Below are positions 1 through 9,855 of a DNA stretch of 64,000 nucleotides, piece by piece. The position numbers were made by a program, and so were the translations under genes. Under the pieces are notes generated by a model that was given only the letters and a program-made list of their open reading frames with translations, did not search any database and had not been told where the DNA came from. Location of the stretch: assembly GCA_004194705.1 (NCBI GenBank), contig SADC01001296.1:310001-374000 (forward strand), written 5' to 3'. The DNA comes from Ditylenchus dipsaci (Eukaryota; Nematoda; Chromadorea; Rhabditida; Anguinidae). The stretch's first letter is position 1; every line of letters starts with the position of its first letter.

Positions 1-132
1 AAGTGTTTTTGATTTGATTACTTTATTAAACTTTTTTTCAAATTGCTAAAAGTAATTTAACCGCAATATCGGAGGTAAAATGCTTTAGCAAAATATACTT
101 CTCATCTAAGAATTTTAGGAAGGTTAACTAGT

Positions 133-3100
133 CTAGCAATTGTGAGCAAATAGATTAGACAGGTTTTCAGGCATTTTGATTGCACAAGACACTTGGTAGT
201 TACTACCAATAGAATACTTGGAGTAGATAGCTTTGATGGGCTCTCTTCTGCGTTTCTGAAGAGTTGAGCCAGCAGATTGCACAGTTCTACCAACTCTTCA
301 CTTGCAATCCCTGTTTTCTCAGCTAATTCATCTGACCAGCCACCATTAGCAAGGCTGGGCGAGTCTTCTGTGGTAGTGATTATTGGCTTGACCCTGCTGG
401 CCACGTGTTTAGCTAGGCAATAGGCTGCGGCTGCCACACGAGACGGTTTATGTTTGATGCAGTCGTAGTGCATGGCTGACAGTTCTAGCAAGTACCTAAG
501 AAAAAAAATCATTAAGCTCGTATTGGGGCATAACTGTGAAATTCAACGAACCACATTAAACAGTTAGCCTTTGGAGAAATTGGCTGGAAAAAGGTGTAGA
601 AGTTGGCAAAAGTGTCTACTAAAGGCACATTTAGCTGGAAGTCGACCACTCGTAGAATCACTTTTTCCATTCTGCGGACCTAAATTTTTTGTTCAATGTC
701 AAAAAGAACATCTTTTTGCCGCTTTTTTTTGAAACAGAGAACAAAATATTTGAACTGACAAAAATATTGTACCTGGACAGGGGTGTAGGTGTCTTCAGTG
801 ATGAAAACTATTTCTGTTAACTGTGGGGATAGACTTCTTCCATTTTGCTAAAACAGTTCACTATTTATTTAGACTTTTCGCAAATAAATAGCTTACGCAG
901 CCACAAAAATAGCAGTAGCACCGAGTAGCTGGAGCTTGACTCTAGGACAGTCTACAGTTGACAGGGTTCTATCGACAAGGGAAACAGCCAGAAAAAAGGT
1001 GGCTGGAGAGAGGTCATATTCCTGGCACACATCCACGAACCAGTCCACCAGCACAGCTCTCATGTCCGCATTTAACTCGTTCTGTTTGTTAATATAGTTG
1101 GCTCGCGGCTTGCCTACATTCAATTGTTCTCTGTGGATCTGCAATGTAATCCCTGTTAATACTAAAAAACTATTGCAAAAATTATAGCCACAATTCTGCA
1201 CAATGATGTTGGCTCTATATGTGTTCGCGGACCCCCCGAAAAAATTTTGCGGAGGGGCGGAGATAGGATGTTTGCCCAAGCACATATAGAGCCATGATGT
1301 TGATGTCGGCCTTTTCATCTTTAACTTTAAAAACTTCTAAGAGCGATTAAAAAAATAATAAGCACTAAAAAATCTTAGCTTTACCGTAAAAAAAATTCCG
1401 GCCCTTATTGAATCGACCCTAGCCCCTCAGTTGTCTAGTGGGTCAGCTGCAAAAAATATTAGTCTACCAAATTGTATGAAATTTCGGTAAAATATCGATT
1501 ACCTACCCTGAATGATCTTTTTCAATTTTTTTATCAAAAGTTGTCATTTTTTAAGGAAAAAGTTTTCGGAAAGTCTCCCATAAATCTCTATATAGTATTT
1601 GGGTCGGGTGGGTCACACTTTTTATGATTTACCAAATTTATTTACCAAATTTTGAGCCACTTTTATAAAGAAAGTCGGTGTTGATGTTTTATAATGGTGA
1701 AAACTAGAGAATCTCAGCTACAAACTGAGCTATTGAACAGTGGATTTTGAAAGGTTTTAGGGTCGAACTGGTCCGGACAAGCTCTCAACTCAGTTGTTTT
1801 TTAGGTGTACTTTTTCCTATTTTTTAACTTCAGACCCCATTTTGAGCCACTTTTATAGAGAAAGTCGGTGTTTATGTTTCATGATGGTGAAAACTAAAGA
1901 ATCTCAGCTACAAAATGAGTTATTAACCAGTGATGTTAGAAGAGTGTAAGGTCTCGAACTGGTACGGACAAGCTCTCAAGTCAGTTGCTTTTTAGGTGGA
2001 GTTTTTCCTATTTTCAACTTCAGACACAATTTTGAGCCACTTTTATAGAGAAAGTCAGTGCTGATGTTTTATAATGGTGAAAACAAAAGAATCTCAGCTA
2101 CAAAATGAGCTATTTAACAGTGGATTTTGAAAAGTGAACGGGTTTGAACTGCCCGGACAAGCTCAAAACTCATTGGTTTCTCAGGTGTGGATTTAAGGTG
2201 GATGTTCCGATTCAAACCCAATTTTTGGCCAGTTTTTGCCGATTAATGTCAAATATCTCTGCGGAACCCTCAAGTTCAACATCTTGGCTTCCTTTTAAGC
2301 ACAATCACGTATAATCGAAATTGGATAGGCGAGGATGGGCAAGGGTAGGCGAGGATAGGCGAGGATGGGCGAGGGTAGGCGAGGATGGGCGAGGGTAGGC
2401 GAGGAGAGGCGAGGATGGGCAAGGGTAGGCGAGGATGGTCGAGGGTAGGCGAGGATAGGCGAGGGTAGGCGAGGATAGGCGAGGATGTGTGAGGGTAGGC
2501 GAGGATAGGCGAGGATGGGCAAGGGTAGGCGAGAATGGGCGAGGATGTGTGAGGGTAGGCGAGGATAGGCGAGGATAGGCGAGGGTAGGCGAGGATGTGT
2601 GAGGGTAGGCGAGGATAGGCGAGGGTAGGCGAGGATAAGCGAGGATGGGCAAGGGTAGGCGAGGTATAATAGCTTAGTCAACAGGTAGGGTGGATGATCT
2701 ACCCTAACCATTAACGCACTCGGAAGATAAATCTACCCGAACTACTAATGTACATGAACAACTAATGTTCCCGAACAACATAGGCGCCGATAGGCGCCTG
2801 CAGACCCTAGTACGAATCTATTGAGGTCGGATCAAAATAAATTTTATGAGCTGAGATAAAGCAATTTTAAGTAGATAAGTCCAAAATTTTGCACCACGCA
2901 CCTACTTTTGTGAATATCTCAGCTAATAAAACTTATTTTGATCTGATCTCAACGGATTCGGATTCAGGACGAAATTTAGGATATGTGAGACGTTCTGAAA
3001 AAAAAACAATTGTTGATAAAAATTTGAAGAAAAAAATTCATTTAGAATCGCTAATCGACAGTCGTTCGAAATTTCAGATAAATCTCTAATTTTCTGAATT

Positions 3101-6100
3101 TGTGTTCTGAAATATATCAACAATTTTCGACACTAACCAATACTAAATCCAGAGATGCTACTTCACCGCCAACTGACGCAGAATCACATAAACTAATGGC
3201 TCATTCAGGGACTTCGAGTTCTGATTCTCGGCTACGCGAACACCTCTGATCCGAACTCCAATTCGAACTTGAACTCGAAGTCGAAGGTGTTTACGTACTT
3301 CTAGTTCAAGTGCGAGGTCGAAATTCAAGATGTTTATGTATATAAATTAGACTTTTTCATCAGAGAACCCCCAAAAAAGCAACTTTCAGTGGCCTTTGGC
3401 CACTCTCGAGTGAGACGTTGAGTGATCCAAGTTAGAGATGGCAAATGGCCTATTTCGGGACGGGGCGGGACAAAATTTACTTTAAAAAATTTCGGGACGG
3501 GACACCGGGACGGGACAAGGCCTAAAAACCCTTCGGGACGGGACGTCCCGACCCATTAATAAGGGAAAAATAAAGGAAAAATGAAGGAAAAATCGGAAAA
3601 TCATTCCGGGACGGGACACCGGGACGGGACACACTAGAATTTTTTCCGGGACGGGACAAGCCCTAAAATCCCTTCGGGACGGTACGGGATTCCCGTCCCG
3701 TCCCGAGGCCATCTCTAATCCAAGTTATATACATGAATTCCTTCGACTCGAACTCAAACTCGAATTGATTGAGCACCTTCAAGTTCGAATTTTTAGTTAC
3801 GTCCACACCTTTGCTCTGAGCTCGAACACGAAATCTATCTCGAAGAACGTGAATGAGTCATAATGCGAAGATCATAACATAAGCAGCTTGTTTCAAAGAA
3901 TACGAATTAACAGTATTTTTTTCTTTATTTTTTGATGGTTTTGCGGGTTGCAGAAGTATCTTTGGGCCAAGAAACCGGATTTCGGCATTATCTATAAGCT
4001 TAAACAAATTATCATCCTAAAATTAGATAATAAATAAATAAATTAAATTTATATACTGTATAATTCTAGTCACCTGATACTGGTACACATCCATGTCATA
4101 TCCAGAAGTGGTGTAGAGGATGTTGCGCTCTTTCTTCAAGAACTCTTCCACATTGCTAAAGGAAGTGTTGGCTGTTTTGTATTCACTAGGGTATTCACTG
4201 GCCTTCTCTGTTGCTTCTTCGTCTTCTTGGTCGTCTGCAATACTGTCTTCGGAGGTGTTCACATAATCTTCTGTCACATCTTCAAAGCTTTTCTTTCGTT
4301 TCTTCGATAGGGAGTCATTCAATTCTGTGGTTTGGATCTCGTGGAAAGGGCTTCTCTGTCGCTCTCTCGCAGCATCCACATTCTCATCGTTTTCCACCTC
4401 TTCTTGGTGGCAGAACCTGGCTGGAGGGAGGAGGTATAAAGACGTCTCAGCAGATACATTCTCTTGTAGTACTGTGGTGCTGGTAGAGGAGATGTAGCTG
4501 TCTTCACATATGCTGAACACTGATTGGTTAGAGGCTTGTGGTTGCGGCTCTTCGTCGTCCTGGAACACCTCAAAGTCGTCTCTGATGGTGATGTTCTCCT
4601 TGAAGTGGCTGACAGTGGATGTATACGTCAACTCGTGATTGTGATTCTCTGACTGGGCATTGAAGTTAGAGACTAGGGAGGACGGCTTCTCGTCTTGTTT
4701 GGTTGAACTTTTGGGTATGCTCACTGTCTGATTGGTGGAGCGAGAAGCCTAAAAAACAAACTTAATTATGATTGATTCTTTAACTGAGTCTAACGCAGGC
4801 ATTTAGTTTAATTACAGAAACAAAGTCAATTTTAGCAGTTTTCGAAGTTTTAGACACCTAGTATACACTCGCCACATTTCAGCTCTAACTTTATACAAAC
4901 TTTTTATCTGTATGCTAGCTCAAATGAAAGCACAGAACCTTGGCTACATTTTGACACTAAAGTTGTAAATAAAAGGAGAAAAAACAGGGTTTGCACCCAG
5001 TAGTAGTCGAACCTGTGACCTAAGGCGATGTGTATATAAAGTTAACAACACAAAATATTTTTGTGTTGTTAAAAATTATCCGAAATATTTTGGCCATATT
5101 TGAAGACAAAGGGTCATTTTAAATAGTGCTTATTGCTATTTTGGAGCGAAAAAAAAAGATTTTGACTAAAAACTAAAAACTTTGACTGAATAAAAAATAT
5201 TTTGAATTCCCAAAAAAAACGAATCTTTTTAAAAGAACACATACGAGCCCTGATTAAATCGCTAGACTTTTGTCGGTCTTATTACGACTGTCTACGTATC
5301 CCGTCATTAAAATAATACTAAAGGTGATCATTATTAGACAGGAACTCGTCTGATAGATGAGAAAGTTTGAAAGCACGAAAATATTAGGGTGTTAAGCAGC
5401 ATTCACAATGAGGAGTCTGATTGCGGATGATACAACAGACTACTCACCATGAATCTTGGAAACAGAATCCTCGCTTTTTTATTTTTTTTCCATAATTATT
5501 CATTTGGTGCGGTTTTTTTTAGTTTCTAGTTGCTTTTGCAGTTACTGACATAATTTAGTTGAGCTCTAGGGCTACCAAATCAGCTATTGACTAAGTAAAT
5601 ATTGCTTCCGAATTTCAAATAAAATTGTAAGAGTCCGCCTAAGCATTTCGACCCGAATTCGAGTACGGATGCTTAGGCGGATTTTTTTTCATCTCGCTTT
5701 TAAAAAAAGGTCTTTTTTATTAGCTTATCTGGTAGCCTGAATCTTAGCTACAAGATGGCTGAAACATAATAATTTTTAAAAATGTAAAAGGAAAGTTATG
5801 GACATTGCCGAGTGTAAAGTCTGGTTTAGCATCCGCAAACAGCTTCCTCATTGTGAATGCGCCGAGGGTCACGTCTTTGTGAAAAAATGCCACGTTTTTG
5901 TGAAGAAGTGCCCTGTTCTTATAAAATTTTTAACTGTGGAACTCCATTCTTTATTTTTCCAAAAGAATTACTTTTATACAAAAATAAGACTTGTAACAAG
6001 TGCTCATGCAAGGCTTTCTGAATACCATACATGCTCTATTAATTCCCCCGGGAGGATTTTTTCAACCTCTGAAAATCTTGAAATGCTAAATCAAAAATGC

Positions 6101-6516
6101 CCCCAACTTTGAAATCCTAGTCAGAAAGTCGAGGGGCTATTATTAGAGCATATGCGGTAACCAAGTATTTGATTGCGAGCTCATAATTGTGAACCAAAAA
6201 AGTAACAAAATTTTCCGGATGAGCAGCGCTGAAATTTTCAATGTTTTCAAGCAGCTTGGTTATTTTTTGCTGCTATCTGGTAAAGCAAGTCACGAAAGGT
6301 AGCTGAGTAGCGAATAAGACAATGGTTAATATGAAGGCACTAATTTAAAAAATTAGGAGAAATATTAGTCGTGACTGAAGTTTTTCCCCTTTCTTTTTCA
6401 AGACTTACCAGTGGAGCTCGTAGTTTGCCATCTTTTATAAGCAATTTGGTGCATCCTTGCATGGCTAGTTTAGAAGTGGTGGAGGTGATGGACATCCCTG
6501 GGTCGCTGGCACACAT
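133..6516 (-). CDS. Cyclin A-like mitotic cyclin, six exons
   Basis: Regulatory subunit of a cyclin-dependent kinase (S/M-phase, nuclear). Exons on the minus strand: 6516-6409, 4748-4074, 1138-897, 847-773, 679-552, 495-133, about 530 aa. Exons 1 and 2 give a serine/acid-rich N-terminus with KKRKK; exon 2 ends MDVYQYQ and joins in phase to IHREQLNVGKPRANYINKQ. The first cyclin fold follows: MRAVLVDW (CDK/substrate-docking patch), LAVSLVDRTLS, AAKMEEVYPP, FITEDTYTPVQ. The second fold has YLLELSAMHYD and SRVAAAAYCLAKH; the tail has KAIYSKYS. The TEDTY and VYPP motifs favour cyclin A over B. Two single-base frame breaks sit in C runs (G on plus) at 825-828 and 238-240; adding one base to each gives a length divisible by three, so I read them as sequence errors. 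The start Met (MCASDPG) is uncertain: the frame is open upstream through a QQQQQ run. The donor of exon 5 (at 552) is the weakest junction. Introns 1 and 2 are filled with repeats. Confidence 0.85.
1211..1293. mobile_element. 83-bp palindromic MITE with 8-bp target duplication
   Basis: Inverted ends GGCTCTATATGTG / CACATATAGAGCC are flanked on both sides by ATGATGTT (1203-1210 and 1294-1301). The 8-bp duplication fits hAT-type insertion. It lies in cyclin intron 2, about 65 bp upstream of exon 3. Confidence 0.7.
1651..2220. repeat. 190-bp tandem repeat, three units
   Basis: TTTGAGCCAC begins units at 1651, 1841 and 2031, an exact 190-bp period. Each unit contains AATCTCAGCTACAAA and CGGACAAGCTC. 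Units differ by substitutions and small indels. Non-coding, within cyclin intron 2. The stretch 1294-1650 before it shows nothing recognisable. Confidence 0.85.
2322..2665. repeat. GGCGAGGAT-type minisatellite
   Basis: About 34 tandem copies of a 10-bp core alternating AGGCGAGGAT, GGGCGAGGGT and AGGCGAGGGT, with occasional GTGTGAGGGT. Long frames open on the minus strand only because the repeat lacks stops; they translate to PSPILAYPRL-like periodic peptides and are not genes. Confidence 0.9.
2675..2812 (-). repeat. Dispersed repeat with CTAATGTTCCCGAAC units
   Basis: Contains GAACTACTAATGTACATGAA, ACTAATGTTCCCGAAC and a GGCGCCGATAGGCGCC hairpin, and ends GACCCTAGTAC. The same repeat recurs in the opposite orientation at 20224-20440, where it starts GTACTAGGGT. 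2813-3196 holds nothing recognisable. Confidence 0.65.
3197..3860. mobile_element. Harbinger-like MITE (TAA target duplication) hosting a nested hAT MITE
   Basis: Ends TGGCTCATTCA and TGAATGAGTCA are flanked by TAA at 3194-3196 and 3861-3863, the 3-bp duplication known for PIF/Harbinger elements. Inside both ends are arrays of GAACTCGAA/TTCGAGTTC words. A second element (3433-3717) is inserted in its middle. No coding content. Located in cyclin intron 2. Confidence 0.65.
3433..3717. mobile_element. hAT-type MITE with CGGGACGGGAC word arrays
   Basis: Inverted ends TAGAGATGGC / GCCATCTCTA are flanked by the perfect 8-bp duplication ATCCAAGT (3425-3432, 3718-3725). Inside are many CGGGACGGGAC / CCCGTCCCG words. 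The end sequence resembles classical hAT termini (TAGAGATGG). Confidence 0.8.
3864..4073. other. Intron remainder, no recognisable feature
   Basis: AT-rich intron sequence running up to cyclin exon 2; the 5' splice donor of intron 2 is GTGACT (4073-4068 on the minus strand). Confidence 0.5.
5397..5865. mobile_element. Palindromic MITE, GGCGCATTCACAATGAGGA ends
   Basis: Left end GCATTCACAATGAGGAGTCTG and right end CTTCCTCATTGTGAATGCGCC are inverted; TTAA precedes the left end. The interior has a hairpin around ATTCGAGT with CCGCCTAAGCAT / ATGCTTAGGCGG stems. A second copy occurs at 24278-24737. It lies in cyclin intron 1 (4749-6408); the remainder of that intron shows nothing recognisable. 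Confidence 0.7.
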
Positions 6517-6773
6517 TTGTCTTCTAGACTGTTGTTGCTGCTGCTTCGCACAATGAATTGCCCGTATTTTGAGACACCTTTCATCTTAATTTTTTAGATA
6601 TTATAAAGTTTTTCGAAAAAATATACTTAAGTTGAGCAATACAAACGATGAATATGAATGAAAAGGCATAGCTGATGTCAATTTACTGTCATCAATGTCT
6701 ATTAGAAATGTATAAATTTGTTAACAAGTTTTAGTGACTTGTGATTGCTCCAGACACTCTCACAACATAACTA

Positions 6774-6954
6774 CCGTATTTTCTCTATTTAACGCAGCCT
6801 CATCAATAAACGCCCCCGTTCTAATAAACGCCCCTCCCCCCCCCCCCCTTTTTTTACTCGGTTTTCAATGTAAAGGCCATTTTCTATTAACTATTTTAGA
6901 ATTTTTTCGGGGTTGAACAATAAGCGCCCCGGGCGTTCAATAGAGAAAATACGG
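6774..6954. mobile_element. pogo-like MITE (family 1), word AAACGCCC
   Basis: TA-CCGTATTTTCTCTATTTAA at left and GAGAAAATACGG at right. The internal words AATAAACGCCCC (twice) and AAGCGCCCCGGGCGTT are copy-specific. It sits just upstream of the cyclin 5' end. The right-hand TA is replaced by TC. Confidence 0.75.
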
Positions 6955-7505
6955 TCAGAATAAAAAACATGGTAAATATATGATTAAAAATACACTATCA
7001 AAATAAACACTTATTTTTCTTAATGAAATTATTGCAATACTATTGCTGCCAGACTGCCTGCTATTCACCGAAAAAACAATACACAAATGACTTTTTGGAG
7101 AAATGAACAAAAATGCTTGGCCTGCAAATCCCTCCTGCCACTACAACCACTGGTCAATCAATTGGTGCAGCTATCCGATGGTAGGAAACAAGAGGTGAAT
7201 GCCCAGTGCCATTCCCGCCCCTGCAAAAGCCCTCCAAAAGTAAGGAAAGGGCCGAAGAGGGAAGAGAGCGTTTTGCCCTCCCTTCCTCCCGCCCGAAATT
7301 TGAATATTACATTTGGCGGCTGGGTGCTATCCCTCTTTTCTCTATGCAGTGGTTGGCATTTTGTTGAGTAATTGCAAGGAGGCAGTAATCTCTTCTATTG
7401 TTTTGGCAAAAAAATGACAGACTAGATATGCTACAATTTTTTGACGATGAAAATACGTTCATAAAATTACTTTATTATACATGGTCACTCAAGAATTTGG
7501 CAACT
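6955..7505. other. Intergenic, no supported gene
   Basis: An open frame at 7087-7371 has no recognisable domain, signal or splice context, so I do not call it. Confidence 0.5.
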
Positions 7506-8492
7506 TTATAGAGCAATAGAGTTATAGATAGAGTTATATAAATATATATAGAGAGTTATATATAGAGCAATAGAGTTATAGAGTTTTTCAAGTTCTGTAA
7601 ACGCCAATCGGCTCAATTTTTGATGGCAATTAGTTTGGTACGTAAAGTCAGAGATTTTCGATGGTCCCTGTGGTTTGGACCTTGCCCATCCAGAGGCCAT
7701 TTATAGACTAGAACCAAAACCACAGTGATGAATGAACGAAAATCGTTGTTTTGGCTTTATATACCAAAAAAATTGGCATCAAAAATTGAGCAAATTGGTG
7801 CTAATGGAATTTCGAAAAACGGCTTACAAGAAAGTTATGCCCTGTCGAAAATGGCCAAATTTCTTGAATCATCTTGTACGTCAGTATAATATATATCAAA
7901 GTATTTTAGAGCTGATTGTTTGGTCTTCATGCTGTCTACTTAAGTTTTAAGAATGAAAAACTTCAATTTTTTCAAAATTGACTTTTCGCTTTGTAGGACA
8001 CGGCAACGAACGTGGAAAGATACCCATATACAGTCCATCTCGATAAAACGGCACCCCTGAGGACCAGCTTGGGATGCCGGTTTATCGAGGCTGCCGGTTT
8101 AATGAAACCTTTATTATTCCCAAATAGTTACCGTACGGCTATATTTTTAATCTTTCCTGTTGTTCGCAGCGCTTAAAACACGCTAAGACACTGATGAAAC
8201 GCAATGTACATAGAGAACTTAATTGTGTCCTGCCAAAAATACATGCCCCGCACCGGGCTTGTGTCAAAGGTTCTTTATATTAATTTGGCACCGCCATTTT
8301 TTCGACTTTTTTTCTAGCGTACATGTTATATACTAAATGACTTCAAATTTAATGGCGAGCAGTATACTCTCAGATGCCAACACCGATTAATGCTGAAAAT
8401 TTTGAGTTATGGCCTTTTATAGTGAAGTAATTTTTTCAACCACCAAAAATGACTTATTTTTAAAAATGGACAGGAGTGGTCTGTTTTGTATA

Positions 8493-8579
8493 CAGTCGAG
8501 TCTCGATTTAACGTACCCCTCGATTTAACGTACCCCTAGTGCCGGTCCCCAGGGGGTACGTTAAATCGAGACTCGACTG
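8493..8579. mobile_element. TA-flanked palindromic MITE (family 2), word AACGTACCCC
   Basis: CAGTCGAGTCTCGATTTAACG is inverted at the right end, with TA on both sides. AACGTACCCC occurs twice at left and GGGGGTACGTT once at right. Identical insertions are at 10766-10851 and, inverted, 15057-15141. The unit copies at 13025 and 17246 lack it and read GTATATGCTC across the site, which proves the TA duplication. Confidence 0.85.
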
Positions 8580-9351
8580 TATGCTCATTTGCGTGTTTGG
8601 GCTCATTTTATTCGGCTTGAGCAGCTCTACAAGATGACTGTTAAGATTCACCAAAACGTGTAAAAATTTAGGACGTTTGATCAATTTTAAAAAACACTAA
8701 TTTTTATTCATGTTTTTTTCTCACAAAATGCTATTTCGCCGTGACGCTACCGAGGCACAAAAAAATAGATTGCATTTTTGGAATCTTCACCAAAAACGGC
8801 ACCTTATAGAATCAAAAGAGCGAAATCAAAATTCTAGGGTTGGCACACAGTTAACTCGGTTTTTGAAAATTTTTGACCTTATTTCATGTTTTTATACATT
8901 TTTTGTCTAAAGCTTTGAGCATGTCAACCTGCGATCGAAAGCTTGGATGTCAGCTACATGATGGTTTAAAAATTTCGGCTTGAGTTCAGAATCCCCCCCC
9001 CCCCACGGGGAGTGATCAGACGGGGGATATAACATCATATTCGTGTTTCTCGACCCCGATTTCATGATAAAGCCGGCTGTTTTTTTAATTCTGAGAAAAA
9101 AATTTTTTCGAACCACAGGGGGTATCATGGTTTTTTAGTCAAAATTTGAAAAATTTGAAATGGCGCCTTTTGAATTTTAAAGGGATTGAGGGCTGTATAG
9201 GAAGGGAAGGGACAAAAGAGGGCCACTAAGCACACAGAGCCCACTAACAAGAAGATGTTGAACATAGTTTTGAATACTGGGGCCTACCGCATAAATAAAC
9301 TCTGGTATGCATGCTTTTTTCATGCATCCAGAGTCACTTTCGAGTGATTTG

Positions 9352-9462
9352 TGTCTAAGGTATGTGGGTGTGCGCATCTCAACTCCAAGCCCCCAAGCCC
9401 CCTGCGCCCCCGAAGGGTGCTTAAGAGCTAGAGATGCGCGCACTCACTTACCTTAGACATGA
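9352..9462. repeat. GTCTAAGGTA...TACCTTAGAC hairpin element
   Basis: GTCTAAGGTATGTGGGTGTG and GCGCGCACTCACTTACCTTAGAC form imperfect inverted arms around a GCGCCCCCGAAGGG loop region. Further copies or parts are at 11623-11731, 14186-14292, 16443-16551, 46725-46762, 51417-51472 and 60353-60472, so it belongs to a widely dispersed repeat and not only to the 9.5-kb block. Confidence 0.75.
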
Positions 9463-9855
9463 TTCCGAGAAGTACTCTTGACCATAAAATGCATATAGAG
9501 TCTCTTTTTGCAACGGCCCAGTTGAAAACATGGCAGGACATCCGAAATAGTCCAGAATTCACTTTTTTATAATTTTGACATGAAAGTGGCCCTTTTTTTC
9601 CCTTCCCCTCCCAATACAGCCCTAATTCCCTTTAAAAATGTTTTGGCGGGAATTCAAAAAAAATTTTTTTTGAATTTTCTTAAATTTTTTACCTTGGGGA
9701 CCAAGGCAAATCGAAAAATTTTTTTTTTCGATTTTTCGGAAACCAAAGTGTTTCCGTGCCTATTCAGAGCACGAGAATCAAAATGGGACGGGTCCTTTCC
9801 CTTCAGGAAAAGTAAATTTTTCGCTAGCTGGGGGGGGGCATTCTATAGTGTTACC

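Larger units (their letters stand above)
7577..9855 (+). repeat. 2.27-kb unit, copy 1
   Basis: Runs from TTTTTCAAGTTCTGTAAACG to GGGGGCATTCTATAGTGTTACC. It contains the left half of a TACAGTCCATCTCGATAAA element (8029-8100), a TA-flanked MITE (8493-8579) and a long hairpin (9352-9462). Copies 1 and 2 differ mostly by homopolymer length. Confidence 0.8.

Noticed and set aside
2295..2711. Proline/serine-rich periodic open frames on the minus strand
   Set aside because: They are translations of the GGCGAGGAT minisatellite; no start context, splice sites or non-repeat sequence.
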